The notes under the pieces: model-generated
Database searches by the model: none
What the model was told of the DNA's origin: nothing
Seen by the model: the letters and a program-made list of their open reading frames with translations, nothing else
Program-made: the position numbers and the translations under genes
In this document: in pieces, positions 18,276-24,921 of the stretch
Numbering within the stretch: the first letter of the stretch is position 1
Layout: each line of letters begins with the position of its first letter
Assembly (NCBI GenBank): GCA_029259935.1
Contig: JAJDEH010000021.1
Span: 1-40,797 of the forward strand
Source: Planctomycetota bacterium
GTDB lineage: Bacteria > Planctomycetota > Planctomycetia > Pirellulales > Pirellulaceae
Length of the DNA: 40,797 nt
Reading direction: 5' to 3'

Positions 18276-18545
18276 TTGACTGGGCATTTTGATTCCCTCA
18301 GCTTGGCCTCTTTCCGATTGGGTGAGGACAAGGATGGGAACGAGTACGGCTTACTTGTTGACCATGCCTCTGGGGCTCTCGTGTTTCGCTGCTTTCCCGA
18401 TGGAGTGCGGCAGGCGGCACATTTAATGAAACGCGGCTCGTGGTTGCGCGAAATGCATGCGCCCAGCCGGAGTGAAACGCTTTCAGAATTGCAAACGTTT
18501 TGGTTTTGCTTTGGCACCGCTGGCATCGGCGCGGCGTTGAGGTAA
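18276..18545 (+). CDS. Possible small hypothetical protein (89 aa), TTG start
   Basis: 89 residues from TTG at 18276 to the stop ending at 18545. The translation (for example LASFRLGEDKDGNEYGLLVD and GALVFRCFPDGVRQAAHLMK) has a protein-like composition with plausible strands and helices and no low-complexity character. There is no clear ribosome-binding site and the start codon is weak. It is transcribed away from the 175-residue gene across a 92-bp gap. No family recognised; it could be a decayed remnant. Confidence 0.35.
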   Translation: MTGHFDSLSLASFRLGEDKDGNEYGLLVDHASGALVFRCFPDGVRQAAHLMKRGSWLREMHAPSRSETLSELQTFWFCFGTAGIGAALR

Positions 18546-18772
18546 CTCCTTGGTGAGTCTTTTTTTAGGGCAGTCTCATGAAGAACCAAACGGCACCAAC
18601 CTGGCAATCGCTTGTATGTTACACGCGGCGTGTTGCGCCGCTTTGGAATGGGATCAGACAAGAATCTGCCCGCGGATCACACCGATTGACACGGATAAGA
18701 GAGAAGCAGAGAAGTAACTTCAGGGCGAACGGGGCTCGGATGAGATTTTTGCAATCACACGAAATTCCTTGC

Positions 18773-18801
18773 TTGACGTCGTACAATTGTACGAATACAA
18801 T
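18773..18801 (+). promoter_or_regulatory. Strong sigma70-type promoter of the blaI-like operon
   Basis: TTGACG at 18773-18778 and TACAAT at 18796-18801 are separated by exactly 17 bases, each one or two changes from consensus. The spacer is largely filled by a 16-bp perfect palindrome and a second palindrome begins at the end of the -10 box, so repressor binding would block polymerase directly. Transcription should start near 18808. Confidence 0.75.
18779..18794. promoter_or_regulatory. Operator 1 (perfect 16-bp palindrome in promoter spacer)
   Basis: TCGTACAATTGTACGA is its own reverse complement and contains the TACA / TGTA half-sites recognised by BlaI, MecI and CopY-type repressors. It lies between the -35 and -10 boxes. 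Confidence 0.7.
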
Positions 18802-18820
18802 CTCGTACAGATGTAAGAGA
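18801..18820. promoter_or_regulatory. Operator 2 (TACA-GA-TGTA, imperfect palindrome)
   Basis: The 20-bp site TCTCGTACAGATGTAAGAGA has dyad symmetry except one outer pair and the centre. It includes TACA-N2-TGTA, overlaps the end of the -10 box, and covers the predicted transcription start. Confidence 0.65.
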
Positions 18821-18889
18821 CCGATTGGGTTTGTCTTGGCTGTACATCGAGACGATTTAACCACACCTTCAGCGACAACATTAAGAGCC

Positions 18890-19279
18890 ATGACACGCCG
18901 TCCCGCATTGTCGAAAGCCGAAATGGAAGTTGCCCGCATTGTCTGGCAGCAAGGTGGGGCGACCGTGCGTCAGGTTCTCGAATCGATGCCCGCGTCGCGG
19001 CAGGCCCAATACAAAACCGTCCAAACCTATCTGAGGCGATTGGAAGCCAAGGGCTATGTCCGCTCCCGCAAGGAAGGCCGCAGTACGTTTTATTCGCCGC
19101 GCGTTCGACCCGGCCAAGTTATTCGAGAAACGGTCAGCGATTTCGTCACCCGCCTGTTCGACGGCGAGGCGCTGCCGCTGGTGGAACATCTGATTCGCGA
19201 ACAAGGAATGGACCACCAAGATATCGACAAACTCCGCACCCTGCTTGATCAATTGGAGTCTGAACAAGATGAGTCCTAG
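18890..19279 (+). CDS. BlaI/MecI/CopY-family transcriptional repressor
   Basis: 129 residues from the ATG at 18890, the usual length for the family. The N-terminal winged helix is clear: LSKAEMEVARIVWQQGGATV, then KTVQTYLRRLEAKGYVRSRK with recognition helix and wing, and STFYSPRV; the C-terminal helices (about 80-129) would form the dimer. BlaI-type repressors bind TACA/TGTA palindromes and are cleaved when a partner M56 peptidase is activated. Here the partner gene overlaps the repressor stop by 11 bp, and two matching operators lie in the promoter, so autoregulation is strongly suggested. The characteristic cleavage region between the two domains is present in length, but the exact site cannot be fixed. 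No beta-lactamase gene is nearby, so the regulon is probably something else. Confidence 0.93.
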   Translation: MTRRPALSKAEMEVARIVWQQGGATVRQVLESMPASRQAQYKTVQTYLRRLEAKGYVRSRKEGRSTFYSPRVRPGQVIRETVSDFVTRLFDGEALPLVEHLIREQGMDHQDIDKLRTLLDQLESEQDES

Positions 19280-20915
19280 CGCGTTCGACACGATGACTGA
19301 ATTATTGTGGAACCAGCTTTGGCAGGTGACTTTGGTCGCGTTGGCGATCGGCCTGATCGTGCGTGTCTTCTGCCGACATCGCGCGCACTTGGCGTATTTG
19401 CTGTGGATGCTGGTGCTGGTCAAATGTCTGACACCTCCGCTGGTAGCGCATCCAATTAGCCTCGTTGCCTGGCCGGTAAACTCGGCCCCCACGGAGACGA
19501 TGGCGGCGGTGAATCGGATTGTCGACGACTCACCGATCGTGGCACAAAACTCAGAGACCAACGCGCCAAGGGATGTGACGGCGGGAATGCTTGGCGGCCC
19601 GATCTCGCCGACCGATGAAGCGGCAAGCGAACCAGCAGCGGTTCCCGCGCGCGGCTTGATGCGAACTCTGTCGCCATCGCGGTTGCTCGTGGGCGCTTGG
19701 TTGCTGGGCGTTGCCATGCTGCTGATGGTATTGGCGGTCAAGTGGCTGCGGTTTCAACATCAACTGCGAAGGTCCACGCTGCCCACCAGCGCTGCGCTGG
19801 ATCAATTGTTGAATGACGTTCAAGCTAGGCTCGGTCTGCGCTGGCGAGTGCGTCTGTTGGTGACTTCGCTGCCGACGATGCCGGCCGTTTTTGGCGTCGT
19901 GCGGCCGACGATCATTCTTCCCGGCGATCTTGTGCAGAAGTTGTCAAGCGATGCGCTGGAGCCGATTCTGGTGCACGAACTGCTACACATTCGGCGGCTC
20001 GACACCATCGCCGGACAGTTTCAACTTGCGACGCGCATCCTGTGGTGGTTCCATCCATTGGTGTGGTGGGTAAACCGTGAGGCGAGTCGGGCGCGGGAGC
20101 GATGTTGCGATCAACAAGTCGTCGCGACACTGGGCTGCCGGCCGGCCGATTACGCGCGGTGCTTGTTGCATGTACTTTCTTTGCGAGTTGAGTGGCGACC
20201 CGGCTTGGCGGCGTTGGCAATCGAACCGGCGGAGCTGACCGCAAAACGGCTGACTGCCATCATGCGGCCGGCGCACGGACCGCGATCGAGTAAGTCGCAC
20301 TGGCTGCTTGCCGCGGCCATGGCCGCGATCGTCCTGCCCGGCGGTGCGTTTTCACATTCTTACGGCGGCACGCAAGCGGAAGGCCTCGCGGAAAACACAA
20401 CCGCCGATCAAGCTGGACTGAATCAACACATTTCCGATTCCGAATTGGCCACGGAGGGTCGAACCAAGCTCACCGGGAATAAAAACTCGACGACGTATGT
20501 TTCGAAGGAAGATCGCGGGCCAAGCGATACGATCAACGAAGAAGAAGGCCCCGGGGCGGCTGGCCTGTCCGTCCGCAATGTTCCGCCCGTCGTGGTGAAG
20601 ACGTTTCCCGCCGCTGGCGACAAGAATGTTCCTCCCACAACCGACAAGATCACCGTAACTTTCAGTAAACATATGCGAGACCAGAATTGGTCGTGGGTGC
20701 AGATTTCCGATGAGTCGTTTCCCGAAATTGTGGGAGACATTCGCTACTCGAAAGACGGCAAGACCTGCGTTGCCAACGTCAAGCTTAAACCGAATCGCAC
20801 CTATGTCATCTGGTTTAACGACCGGAACGGCAAGTACCAAAACTTCAAAGACCAAGCGGGCCAACCCGCGGTGCCGTATTTGCTGGCCTTCAAAACCGGC
20901 AAGCAGGATGCTTGA
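19269..20915 (+). CDS. M56-family membrane metallopeptidase (BlaR1-like sensor) with Ig-like C-terminal domain
   Basis: 548 residues from the ATG at 19269, overlapping the repressor gene by 11 bp. Membrane segments lie at about 13-30, 37-55, 138-158 and 342-361. The peptidase domain between the third and fourth has zinc motif HELLH (236-240) and downstream glutamate in RARERCCDQQVV (E277), as in BlaR1 and MecR1. In BlaR1 the part after the last helix is a penicillin-binding sensor; here it is a linker (about 365-430) and a beta-sandwich resembling an SbsA/Big_5 Ig-like domain (about 436-545: VPPVVVKTFPAAGDKNVPPT, KITVTFSKHM, YVIWFNDRNGKYQNF). Expected role: sense an extracytoplasmic signal and cleave the BlaI-like repressor. 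A free copy of the Ig-like domain is encoded next. The ligand is unknown. Confidence 0.92.
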   Translation: MSPSAFDTMTELLWNQLWQVTLVALAIGLIVRVFCRHRAHLAYLLWMLVLVKCLTPPLVAHPISLVAWPVNSAPTETMAAVNRIVDDSPIVAQNSETNAPRDVTAGMLGGPISPTDEAASEPAAVPARGLMRTLSPSRLLVGAWLLGVAMLLMVLAVKWLRFQHQLRRSTLPTSAALDQLLNDVQARLGLRWRVRLLVTSLPTMPAVFGVVRPTIILPGDLVQKLSSDALEPILVHELLHIRRLDTIAGQFQLATRILWWFHPLVWWVNREASRARERCCDQQVVATLGCRPADYARCLLHVLSLRVEWRPGLAALAIEPAELTAKRLTAIMRPAHGPRSSKSHWLLAAAMAAIVLPGGAFSHSYGGTQAEGLAENTTADQAGLNQHISDSELATEGRTKLTGNKNSTTYVSKEDRGPSDTINEEEGPGAAGLSVRNVPPVVVKTFPAAGDKNVPPTTDKITVTFSKHMRDQNWSWVQISDESFPEIVGDIRYSKDGKTCVANVKLKPNRTYVIWFNDRNGKYQNFKDQAGQPAVPYLLAFKTGKQDA

Positions 20916-20977
20916 ACTTTCGAGCCTTGATTTCCATTCGCGGTTGAATTCAATCCCATTCCTCAAGGAGACGCAAC

Positions 20978-21385
20978 ATGTATCGCACGTTCCCTTTCGC
21001 CACGCTTTTGCTCTTCGTCGCCGCGCCGCTTTTCGCCGAGGACGTCACGGTCGACAGCCTGCCGCCGGTGGTGGTGAAAACGGTTCCCGTATCCGGCGTT
21101 ACGAAAGTCGATCCGGCAACCAAACAAATAAAAGTCACCTTCAGTAAACGCATGTTGGACAAGAGCTGGTCGTGGACGCAGATTTCCAAAGAGACGTTTC
21201 CCGAAATCGTGGGCGACGTCCGCTACGAAAAAGACGGCAAGACCTGCGTCGTGGACGTCATGCTCAAGGCGAATCAGACTTACGTCATCTGGTTGAACTC
21301 ACGCAAGTTCGGCAACTTCAAAGACGCCGATGGCCGCTCGGCGGTTCCCTATATGTTGGTCTTCGAAACCGGCGATGCTGAATAG
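20978..21385 (+). CDS. Secreted stand-alone Ig-like domain protein, paralog of the M56 C-terminal domain
   Basis: 135 residues from an ATG with AAGGAG seven bases upstream. A signal peptide (MYRTFPFATLLLFVAAPLFA, cleavage after FAE or near it) is followed by one Ig-like domain that aligns along its whole length with residues 436-545 of the preceding M56 protein. Shared words are PPVVVKT, VTFSK, FPEIVGD, KDGKTCV and TYVIW, and the DNA is also visibly similar, so this is an intragenic-to-free duplication. The mature protein should be periplasmic or extracellular. It lies 62 bp after the M56 gene in the same direction, probably in its operon. It may compete for, present, or be the ligand of the sensor domain; that is inference. 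Confidence 0.85.
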   Translation: MYRTFPFATLLLFVAAPLFAEDVTVDSLPPVVVKTVPVSGVTKVDPATKQIKVTFSKRMLDKSWSWTQISKETFPEIVGDVRYEKDGKTCVVDVMLKANQTYVIWLNSRKFGNFKDADGRSAVPYMLVFETGDAE

Positions 21386-21560
21386 CCCGGACGCAGCGGG
21401 TTTCACCTTCGCACCTTGAAGTTCGGTTTCCAGGCGTCGCCGAAATTTTCTCGACAATTCAGAACCAGCACCGCAGCCCCCTTGGGGAACCCCCCTATGG
21501 AAATCTCGACCTATCCTTGTGTGGTTTTAGGCGAGCAACTTTCATCTGAAAGGGTTGGAC

Positions 21561-22766
21561 ATGTCGACAGGGCCGGTTAAGCGGATTGGTGTCATCACGT
21601 CGGGGGGCGACTGCCCGGGGCTGAACGCCGTGATTCGCGGTTTGGTCAAGAGTGCGAACCATCACGGTTGTGAAGTGATCGGATTCTTGCGCGGTTTTGA
21701 GGGTTTGGTGGATCCCGTTTCGTATGTGCCGCTCAATCCCAAAACGATCACCGGAATCTTGCATCAAGGCGGTACCATTCTGGGTTCGACGAACAAGGGT
21801 CGCTTTGGCGCGACGATTGGCGTCGACAACCGTGTCGAGATCGACCCCGAACTGTTGGCCGACGTCCAAGTCACTTTTGAACAGTTGTCCTTGTCGGGAC
21901 TTGTGTGCGCCGGCGGCGATGGGTCGCTGGCGATCGCCCAACAGCTTTTCGAATACGGCCTGCCCGTGGTCGGCGTTCCGAAGACCATCGACAACGACCT
22001 TTCCTGTACCGCCTTCACGTTTGGATTTGATAGTGCCGTTTCGTGCGCCACCGATGCACTGGACCGCTTGCATCCTACCGCGGAAAGCCACGAACGCGTC
22101 ATGGTCTTGGAAGTGATGGGGCGTCACGCGGGCTGGATTGCGCTTTATTCCGGAATCGGCGGCGGAGCGGATGTAATTTTGATTCCCGAGATCCCTTGGA
22201 AATACGAAAACGTTTGCCAAAAAATTCTCGAGCGCGACCGCAACAACAAGCGGTTCACTCTGATCGTCGTCGCTGAAGGTGCCGAGTTGCCGGGCGGAGA
22301 CCTTGTCACGCAGGAACAGGAACAACAGGGCCGGCAGACGCGGCTGGGCGGCATCGGCAAGGCCGTGGCTGAAGAAATTGAACGACGGCTGGGCCGTGAA
22401 GTGCGAACGACCGTCCTCGGCCATTTGCAGCGCGGCGGTCCGCCAACGCCTTTCGATCGCGTGCTGGCGACGCAATTTGGCGCGCATGCCTTTCGACTCA
22501 TTCTGCAAGGTCGCCTGGGGGAAATGGTTTGCTACCATCCGCCCGCGATCGAAAGCGTTCCCATCAAACAAGCGATCCGGCAACTGGCGCGAGTCGACGC
22601 GGATTGCTCGACGGTTCAGTGCGCCCGAGCGCTGGGGATCGGCTTCGGGGATTGCTCGGAACCGTTTCAATTCGAGCATGGCGAATCAGAGCAGCTAACG
22701 ACACCGGCCGTGAAGGAGGCGAGCGACCCGCTTGCCGATCTCGCCATGGAGACCGCTTCTGTTTGA
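21561..22766 (+). CDS. pfkA: 6-phosphofructokinase
   Basis: 401 residues from the ATG at 21561; a TTG two codons upstream is in frame but weaker. The enzyme phosphorylates fructose-6-phosphate to fructose-1,6-bisphosphate in glycolysis. Signatures: ITSGGDCPGLNAVIRGLVK at the phosphoryl-donor site, CAGGDGS (Asp120, Gly121), VPKTIDNDL (Lys141 and catalytic Asp), MGRHAGWIA, and GHLQRGGPPTPFDR. Phosphoryl-donor specificity tracks two positions: Gly after GGD favours ATP, whereas Lys in PKTIDND is typical of pyrophosphate-dependent enzymes. Gly121 with Lys141 is the mixed type seen in some actinobacterial enzymes, so the donor cannot be assigned with certainty, though ATP is more likely. The length is longer than E. 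coli PfkA (320) and like group III enzymes. A PilZ gene follows after 22 bp. Confidence 0.93.
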   Translation: MSTGPVKRIGVITSGGDCPGLNAVIRGLVKSANHHGCEVIGFLRGFEGLVDPVSYVPLNPKTITGILHQGGTILGSTNKGRFGATIGVDNRVEIDPELLADVQVTFEQLSLSGLVCAGGDGSLAIAQQLFEYGLPVVGVPKTIDNDLSCTAFTFGFDSAVSCATDALDRLHPTAESHERVMVLEVMGRHAGWIALYSGIGGGADVILIPEIPWKYENVCQKILERDRNNKRFTLIVVAEGAELPGGDLVTQEQEQQGRQTRLGGIGKAVAEEIERRLGREVRTTVLGHLQRGGPPTPFDRVLATQFGAHAFRLILQGRLGEMVCYHPPAIESVPIKQAIRQLARVDADCSTVQCARALGIGFGDCSEPFQFEHGESEQLTTPAVKEASDPLADLAMETASV

Positions 22767-22788
22767 AAAGAACAGAAAGGAAGTTGAG

Positions 22789-23181
22789 ATGGAACTGTTT
22801 GACGGCTCGACCACCCAACTCGTGCATCCTTCGGCGACGTTGGTGGCGTTCATCAATGGCCTCCGAGTGGGAAGCAGTCGGAACGTCGATTCAGAACGGC
22901 GCGGTTACACCAGACAGCCCACGGCACTGCCCGTGCTCGTTCAACCCGTGGACGAAAGTCACAAGCCGCTGGGCAACTTCTTTTCCGCGGTCGCTCGCGA
23001 TCTTTCCAACAGCGGAATCGGGATGGTTTGCACGCAGGCGATCGCGCACGACTACTTGGCGCTGCGGCTCTTCTGCGGCCATGCAAAGACGATTGACGTC
23101 GCGGCCAAGGTCTGCCGTTGCCGCGACCTTGGCGACGGCCACTACGACGTTGGCTGCAACTTCATGACCAAGTTAGAGTAG
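22789..23181 (+). CDS. PilZ domain protein (c-di-GMP receptor)
   Basis: 130 residues from the ATG at 22789, which has AAAGGAAG just upstream; the frame is open further back but overlaps the pfkA end. A single PilZ barrel covers about residues 35-128. The c-di-GMP signature is present: RGYTR (RxxxR, within ERRGYTRQP) and DLSNSGIG (D/NxSxxG) about 45 residues later. Binding of c-di-GMP and a regulatory role are therefore expected, though the partner is unknown. No signal peptide or membrane segment. It is 22 bp behind the phosphofructokinase gene and probably co-transcribed. Confidence 0.88.
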   Translation: MELFDGSTTQLVHPSATLVAFINGLRVGSSRNVDSERRGYTRQPTALPVLVQPVDESHKPLGNFFSAVARDLSNSGIGMVCTQAIAHDYLALRLFCGHAKTIDVAAKVCRCRDLGDGHYDVGCNFMTKLE

Positions 23182-23252
23182 TTGACTGAGTAGCTGCATG
23201 AGCGAAGCGGCGTCCCGATTGCGCCTTTTCACGTCCGTCCGCAACTCACGTG

Positions 23253-23600
23253 TTAACTCGGTGGTTCACCGTCGCGAGCGGTTTGGCAACTCCAGCAGAT
23301 GTCAAATGAAGACTCGTTGGTCTCACCACATTCGCCGCAGGTCCACTGACCGGTGGCCGGGGATTTCGAATTGCGGCGAGCCTCGAATTCCGTGATGAAT
23401 TTGCGGGCTGCGTCGAATTTCTCGGCGTGAACCCAAATGCGCGGCGCAATCGCGATCGCCGGCAGTTCGCCAACAGCACTCTGAAGATGATCTCCCACGA
23501 CGCGTGCCTCGATACCCACCTCCTCCAACCCGGACCTAATGAAATGGGCCTCGTGAACGTCGGCAGCCGAATAAACTTCGCGAAGTGCGGAATCTGTCAT
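23253..23600 (-). CDS. DUF2007 protein with C-terminal zinc ribbon
   Basis: 115 residues from the ATG at 23600 (MTDSALREV), where similarity to the family begins. The first part (REVYSAADVHEAHFIRSGLEEVGIEARVVGDHL) is the DUF2007 fold, described as a putative signal-transducing domain related to the P-II superfamily. A RanBP2-like zinc ribbon follows, WTCGECGETNESSFDICWSC, with four cysteines in CxxC pairs, then a short tail. Cytoplasmic, no signal peptide. Such small proteins are common in Planctomycetota; their partner is unknown. It converges on the PilZ gene and lies 135 bp downstream of the DUF6939 pair on the same strand. Confidence 0.85.
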   Translation of the reverse strand: MTDSALREVYSAADVHEAHFIRSGLEEVGIEARVVGDHLQSAVGELPAIAIAPRIWVHAEKFDAARKFITEFEARRNSKSPATGQWTCGECGETNESSFDICWSCQTARDGEPPS

Positions 23601-23735
23601 CTGATTGGGCTCCTGCGTAGCACCATGAAAGCGACGACCGCCAGCAACGAGTGAAGCGGTAAATGTCCTTTGTTCAAGAACCGTTATGACGCGCCGCCAA
23701 CTTGAAGTAAAGCGATACACGAGAAGCCTGGGAGA

Positions 23736-24053
23736 CTACGGAATGTCAGGCTGTTCGAGAACGGAGACGATCCTGATCATCCACGGACCTTGAAGCGGTC
23801 CGATGCGCCACGTTCCGCGCATTGTGCCTTCACCGTCAAAGCCTCCCAGATAGTCGACGCGATGCTGTCCAAAGTACTGCTTCTCAAGTACAACATTTTC
23901 CCCATCAAGCCGTCCGGTAAACGCGAAGGAGCCGATGACGTCGACGCCCGTCCCGGATACGTTTCCATCATCGAAAGTCAGTTCAAGTTGTTCCATGGGC
24001 TGCCGGCCAAAACCTTCTTGCTCCCACCAGCCTTCGCAAGCAACACAACTCAT
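23736..24053 (-). CDS. Hypothetical beta-rich protein (105 aa), coupled to DUF6939 gene
   Basis: 105 residues starting at ATG 24053, whose first bases overlap the stop codon of the upstream gene (ATGA), indicating translational coupling. The protein is almost all beta strand with regular glycine turns: LELTFDDGNVSGTGVDVIGS, VVLEKQYFGQHRVDYLGGFD, GTMRGTWRIG, GPWMIRIV. This pattern suggests a small up-and-down barrel resembling lipocalin-like sheets, with the CVACEGWWEQEGF segment at the N-terminus. I know similar short proteins only as uncharacterised. No signal peptide; CVAC is not followed by His. Function unknown. Confidence 0.75.
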   Translation of the reverse strand: MSCVACEGWWEQEGFGRQPMEQLELTFDDGNVSGTGVDVIGSFAFTGRLDGENVVLEKQYFGQHRVDYLGGFDGEGTMRGTWRIGPLQGPWMIRIVSVLEQPDIP

Positions 24054-24619
24054 GTCGCCGAACCTCCGGAATTCAGTATCGCGTCAATTCGCCGATTAAG
24101 ATAATCGACGAGAATCTTGGCGTGGGCCAGCGGAGCATCCTTTCCGATGGAGCCGTTGTCTTCACGGTCATAGAAGAACTGCGAAGTTCCACGGAATGCC
24201 TGATCGACGAATCCCTCAAGGACTCGCGGATCAATCCGATTTCCGAGCATCCATTCGTAGGCAGGAATGTAGATCTTTCGCCTCGCTTCCACCAGACTCA
24301 ACAACCGATTCGATTCGCCGTATTGGTGTCCGGTTGGTTTGCCGACGCGTTTTCGTCCACCACCTTCAAAGAATCGTGGAGCGATCTTGCCACGAATTAC
24401 TTTTAGCCCTTGCCAGATTCCTTCCACGGAATCGGCCTTCTTGTGTTCCATGCCCGGAATCGGGATGCCGCCGTGTGGGTAAAATGGACTCAATTGGTCG
24501 AGTGGGGGATCTCCCGAACTGCTAACGTCAATCCAATGCATTCCTTCCGCCGGCAGCGAGGATCTCGCCTGCAGGTAAGGAAGAAACTTGAATTTGATGA
24601 GCTTACGGGGGCGGGGCAT
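24050..24619 (-). CDS. DUF6939 family protein
   Basis: 189 residues from an ATG at 24619 without an obvious ribosome-binding site; a later start at MHWIDVSSSG is possible. The core matches the family now called DUF6939: LSPFYPHGGIPIPGM, SVEGIWQGLKVIRG, a lysine/arginine-rich region with GKPTGHQYGES, EARRKIYIPAYEWML, and a C-terminal APLAHAKILVDYLN. The conserved Tyr, His, Trp, Gln and Lys positions suggest an enzyme or nucleic-acid-related fold, but no activity is known for the family. Its stop overlaps the start of the 105-residue gene by four bases. It diverges from the Hsp70 gene across 302 bp. Confidence 0.75.
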   Translation of the reverse strand: MPRPRKLIKFKFLPYLQARSSLPAEGMHWIDVSSSGDPPLDQLSPFYPHGGIPIPGMEHKKADSVEGIWQGLKVIRGKIAPRFFEGGGRKRVGKPTGHQYGESNRLLSLVEARRKIYIPAYEWMLGNRIDPRVLEGFVDQAFRGTSQFFYDREDNGSIGKDAPLAHAKILVDYLNRRIDAILNSGGSAT

Positions 24620-24921
24620 GGCAGTGTCCAGTGGGACAATTAAGGTTAGCTATCAAGACTGTCGGCGGATACCAAGGTTCGTCTGGTTTGCCGCGGCAAG
24701 TGCCAGGTGGCCACTTGGTGGTGCTGGCAAGTGGGCGGTTTCGCACATTCTGGGTTACCCGCAAAAGTGGGTGCAAAATCCGCCTTGGATGTGTCGCGGG
24801 CATTTTCAGCCTGTTTCGATCGATGCTACAATGCATTTTTCGAGCCGTGCATTTCTGCCGGCTGTCAGAAGTTGGTTATGACCGGCATTCAAACTCCGTC
24901 CCCCGCGCTGTCCCTCTACGC
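24620..24921. other. Divergent intergenic region between DUF6939 and Hsp70 genes
   Basis: 302 bp. The Hsp70 frame remains open through it, but the translation has no Hsp70 similarity. A TACAAT hexamer at 24826-24831 could be a -10 box for the Hsp70 gene, yet no good -35 element is in place. GGCAAGTG is repeated directly near 24700 and 24730. No CIRCE-type heat-shock operator is present. Confidence 0.5.

Larger units (their letters stand above)
18546..18889. other. Upstream region of the BlaI-M56 operon
   Basis: This 344-bp stretch contains the promoter and two operators listed separately, then an 80-90 base untranslated leader. The part before 18770 shows no feature. The frame of the downstream repressor stays open back to 18578 but encodes nothing resembling the family. 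Confidence 0.6.

Noticed and set aside
18578..18889. N-terminal extension of the BlaI-like repressor
   Set aside because: The frame is open, but it would place the promoter and operators inside the coding sequence, and the protein already has normal family length from 18890.
21495..22679. 394-codon minus-strand frame opposite phosphofructokinase
   Set aside because: Fully antisense to a well-conserved enzyme; its translation has no family signature.
24631..24921. 97-residue N-terminal extension of the Hsp70 protein
   Set aside because: No Hsp70 has such an extension; similarity begins exactly at MNQPKHISVGIDLG.
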